Shown piece by piece: positions 36,076 through 38,738 of a DNA stretch of 38,738 nt; positions within the stretch are counted from its first letter, which is position 1, and each line of letters begins with the position of its first letter. This DNA is from Burkholderiales bacterium (lineage in GTDB: Bacteria; Pseudomonadota; Gammaproteobacteria; Burkholderiales; Burkholderiaceae_C). Where the stretch lies: assembly GCA_028872015.1 (NCBI GenBank), contig JAGWLO010000033.1, forward strand, positions 1 through 38,738, in the 5' to 3' direction. Below the pieces are notes generated by a model, which was given only the letters and a program-made list of their open reading frames with translations, ran no database searches and had not been told where the DNA came from. A program made the translations under genes and the position numbers.

Positions 36076-38738
36076 ATGGCCGAGATCAACCGCGTCACCC
36101 TGTTCGGCAAGCTCAACCAGCCCACCTACAAGGCCGTCGAGGGCGCCACGGTCTTCTGCAAGCTGCGCGGCAACCCGTATGTCGAGCTCGAGCACTGGCT
36201 GGCGCAGATGCTGCAGCAGCCCGACTCCGACTGGCATCGCGTCATCCAGCAGGCGCAACTGGACATGTCGGTGCTGGCCAAGGACCTCACGACCGCGCTC
36301 GACCGCCTGCCGCGCGGCGCCACCAGCATCAGCGGCATCGCCGAGAACATCGCCGACGCCATCGAGCGCGGCTGGGTCTACGGCACGCTGTTGTACGGCG
36401 ACAGCGTGGTGCGCAGCGGCTACATGCTGGTGGGCATGCTCAAGACCAGGCACCTGCGCAACGCGCTGGTGGCCATCAGCCGCCAGTTCGAGAAGCTCAA
36501 GGTCGATGACTTGTCCGATCAGCTGCCCAAGATCATCGCCGGCTCGCCCGAGGACGGGCAGGGCGCCAGCGACGGCTCCTCGGGCGGATCATCGGCTGCG
36601 GGCGGCGCGGCCCCGGGCGAGGCCAGCGGCGCCATCGCGCCGGCGGCCATGGGCAAGCAGGAGGCGCTGAAGAAGTTCACGGTCGACCTCACCGAGCAGG
36701 CGAAGAGCGGCAAGATGGACCCCATCGTCGGCCGCGACGACGAGATCCGCCAGGTGGTCGACATCCTGATGCGGCGGCGCCAGAACAACCCGATCCTCGT
36801 GGGCGAGGCCGGCGTGGGCAAGACCGCGGTGGTCGAGGGCTTCGCCCAGCGCATTGCGCGCGGCGACGTGCCGCCGAGCCTGAAGGCGGTGGAGCTGCGC
36901 GCGCTCGACGTCGGGCTGCTGCAGGCCGGCGCCAGCATGAAGGGTGAATTCGAGCAGCGCCTGCGCAGCGTCATCGACGAGGTGCAGTCCAGCCCCCGGC
37001 CCATCATCCTGTTCATCGACGAGACCCACACGCTGGTGGGTGCCGGCGGCGCCGCCGGCACCGGCGACGCGGCCAACCTGCTGAAGCCGGCGCTGGCGCG
37101 CGGCACCCTGCGCACCATCGGCGCGACGACCTTCGCCGAATACAAGAAGCACATCGAGAAGGACCCCGCGCTGACGCGGCGCTTCCAGACCGTGCAGGTC
37201 GACGAGCCCGACGAGCCCAAGGCCATCCTGATGATGCGCGGCGTGGCCTCGACGATGGAGAAACATCACCAGGTGCAGATCCTGGACGAGGCGCTGGAGG
37301 CTGCCGTCAAGCTGAGCCACCGCTACATCCCGGCGCGCCAGCTGCCCGACAAGAGCGTGAGCCTGCTCGACACCGCCTGCGCGCGGGTCGCGGTGAGCCT
37401 GCACGCGACGCCGGCGGAGGTGGACGACTGCCGCAAGCGCATCGAGGCGCTGGAGACCGAACTCGGCATCATCGGCCGCGAGAAGGCGATCGGCATCGAC
37501 ACGGCCAAGCGCGAGGCCGATGCGACCGAGCTGCTGGCCGCCGAGCGCACGCGGCTGGCCGCGCTGGACGCACGCTGGGCCCAGGAGAAGACGCTGGTCG
37601 ACGAGCTGCTGGCGCTGCGCGCCCAGCTGCGCGCCGGCATCCAGCCCGTCGAAGGCACGGGCAGCTCCCTCGAGGCCGCGGCGGCCGAGACGGCCGCCGC
37701 CCAGGGCCTGACCGCGGGCGACCTGGAGGCCGAACGCGCGGCCCGGCTGGCCCGGCTGCGGGCGGTGCAGCGCCAGCTGGCCGAACTGCAGGGCGAGACG
37801 CCGCTGATCCTGCCCACCGTGGACTACCAGGCCGTGGCTGCGGTGGTGGGCGACTGGACCGGCATCCCGGTGGGCCGGATGGCCCGCAACGAGATCGAGA
37901 CCATCCTGAAGGTGGCGGACGCGCTGGCCCAGCGCGTGATCGGCCAGGACCATGCGATGGAGATGATCGCCAAGCGCATCCAGACCAGCCGCGCCGGCCT
38001 GGACAACCCGAGCAAGCCGATCGGCGTGTTCATGCTCGCCGGCACCAGCGGCGTGGGCAAGACCGAGACCGCGCTGGCGCTGGCCGAGGCCTTGTACGGC
38101 GGCGAGCAGAACCTCATCACGATCAACATGAGCGAGTACCAGGAGGCGCACACCGTCAGCACGCTGAAGGGCGCGCCCCCGGGCTACGTGGGCTATGGCG
38201 AAGGCGGCGTGCTGACCGAGGCCGTGCGCCGCAAGCCGTACAGCGTGGTGTTGCTCGATGAGGTGGAAAAGGCCCACCCCGACGTGCACGAGATGTTCTT
38301 CCAGGTCTTCGACAAGGGCTTCATGGAAGACGGTGAAGGCCGTTTCATCGACTTCAAGAACACGTTGATCCTGCTGACCACCAATGCCGGCACTGACCTC
38401 ATCGCCAGCCTGTGCAAGGACCCCGACCTGATGCCCGACCCCGAAGGCATGGCCAAGGCGCTGCGCGAGCCGCTGCTGAAGATCTTTCCGCCTGCCTTGC
38501 TGGGTCGGCTGGTGGCGATTCCGTACTACCCGCTGTCGGCCGAGATGCTGGCGCAGATCGTGCGACTGCAGCTGAACCGCATCAAGAAGCGGGTGGAGGC
38601 GCGCTACAAGATCCCGTTCGAGTACGGCGACGACGTCGTCCAGCTCGTGGTCAGCCGCTGCACCGAAAGCGAATCGGGCGGACGCATGATCGACGCCATC
38701 CTGACCAACACCATGCTGCCCGACATCAGCCGCGAGTT
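36076..38738 (+). CDS. tssH: Type VI secretion AAA+ ATPase TssH/ClpV, 3' end cut
   Basis: ClpV recycles contracted sheath. 887 residues are visible and the frame is still open at the window end; relatives are about 880-910 residues, so only a few residues are missing. Order: N-terminal sheath-binding domain (1-150), a Gly/Ser/Ala linker (about 157-192), first AAA module with Walker A GEAGVGKT (243-250) and Walker B IDETHTL (Asp315, Glu316), middle coiled region (about 430-570), second AAA module with Walker A GTSGVGKT (656-663) and Walker B LLDEVEK (Asp728). The first Walker B reads DETHT rather than the commoner DEAHT, a variant I recall from other ClpV. AGAAGGAAA before the ATG is a good ribosome binding site. 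Confidence 0.96.
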   Translation, partial: MAEINRVTLFGKLNQPTYKAVEGATVFCKLRGNPYVELEHWLAQMLQQPDSDWHRVIQQAQLDMSVLAKDLTTALDRLPRGATSISGIAENIADAIERGWVYGTLLYGDSVVRSGYMLVGMLKTRHLRNALVAISRQFEKLKVDDLSDQLPKIIAGSPEDGQGASDGSSGGSSAAGGAAPGEASGAIAPAAMGKQEALKKFTVDLTEQAKSGKMDPIVGRDDEIRQVVDILMRRRQNNPILVGEAGVGKTAVVEGFAQRIARGDVPPSLKAVELRALDVGLLQAGASMKGEFEQRLRSVIDEVQSSPRPIILFIDETHTLVGAGGAAGTGDAANLLKPALARGTLRTIGATTFAEYKKHIEKDPALTRRFQTVQVDEPDEPKAILMMRGVASTMEKHHQVQILDEALEAAVKLSHRYIPARQLPDKSVSLLDTACARVAVSLHATPAEVDDCRKRIEALETELGIIGREKAIGIDTAKREADATELLAAERTRLAALDARWAQEKTLVDELLALRAQLRAGIQPVEGTGSSLEAAAAETAAAQGLTAGDLEAERAARLARLRAVQRQLAELQGETPLILPTVDYQAVAAVVGDWTGIPVGRMARNEIETILKVADALAQRVIGQDHAMEMIAKRIQTSRAGLDNPSKPIGVFMLAGTSGVGKTETALALAEALYGGEQNLITINMSEYQEAHTVSTLKGAPPGYVGYGEGGVLTEAVRRKPYSVVLLDEVEKAHPDVHEMFFQVFDKGFMEDGEGRFIDFKNTLILLTTNAGTDLIASLCKDPDLMPDPEGMAKALREPLLKIFPPALLGRLVAIPYYPLSAEMLAQIVRLQLNRIKKRVEARYKIPFEYGDDVVQLVVSRCTESESGGRMIDAILTNTMLPDISRE

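Overview
The window is very GC-rich, and almost every gene ends or begins inside its neighbour (ATGA, GTGA and TTGA junctions). Gene content and order point to a betaproteobacterium of the order Burkholderiales. The indicators are the bolA-his cluster, the tssA-to-clpV type VI secretion block, and the lolB-ispE-tRNA-Gln-prs-rplY-pth run. I lean towards the Leptothrix/Rubrivivax/Methylibium-like group, but that is a guess from base composition and gene style. I saw no insertion sequence, prophage gene or CRISPR array.

Region 1 (1-7924, + strand). The end of an ABC-2 export permease and a BolA-family gene precede a compact histidine operon: hisG, a single-ORF hisD-hisC fusion, hisB, hisH, hisA and hisF. 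These are followed by rsmD, coaD and a YfhL-type ferredoxin. murA, usually between bolA and hisG in this order, is missing, as are hisI and hisE after hisF. HisG is the short form that needs HisZ, which is also not here. An AT-rich patch inside hisH looks like an internal promoter for hisA-hisF.

Region 2 (7809-14252, - strand). Read in the direction of transcription: a large TPR protein, lolB, ispE, tRNA-Gln(UUG), prs, rplY, pth and a small secreted DUF4124 protein. A clear intrinsic terminator follows rplY. A terminator-like hairpin follows prs, and a perfect 10-bp hairpin separates the tRNA from prs.

Region 3 (14297-18279, + strand). mutM, a dynamin-like GTPase and mutY. The two glycosylases belong to the same 8-oxoguanine repair system; the GTPase's role is unknown.

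Region 4 (18380-27598). A five-gene peptide-type ABC importer on + meets a three-gene hydrolase operon on - (amidase, MBL-fold hydrolase, proline-iminopeptidase-like enzyme). Together they suggest uptake and hydrolysis of peptides or amides; that link is an inference.

Region 5 (27887-38738, + strand). A type VI secretion block in the order tssA, tssB, tssC, hcp, tagJ, tssE, tssF, tssG, tssH(clpV), the order I recall for the Pseudomonas aeruginosa H1 cluster. It encodes sheath, tube, baseplate and recycling ATPase. The membrane complex genes (tssJ, K, L, M), vgrG and any effectors lie outside the window; tssH runs off the right edge. The strongest oddities are the HisD-HisC fusion, near-identical starts of the hisDC and hisB genes, and hairpins on both sides of hcp.
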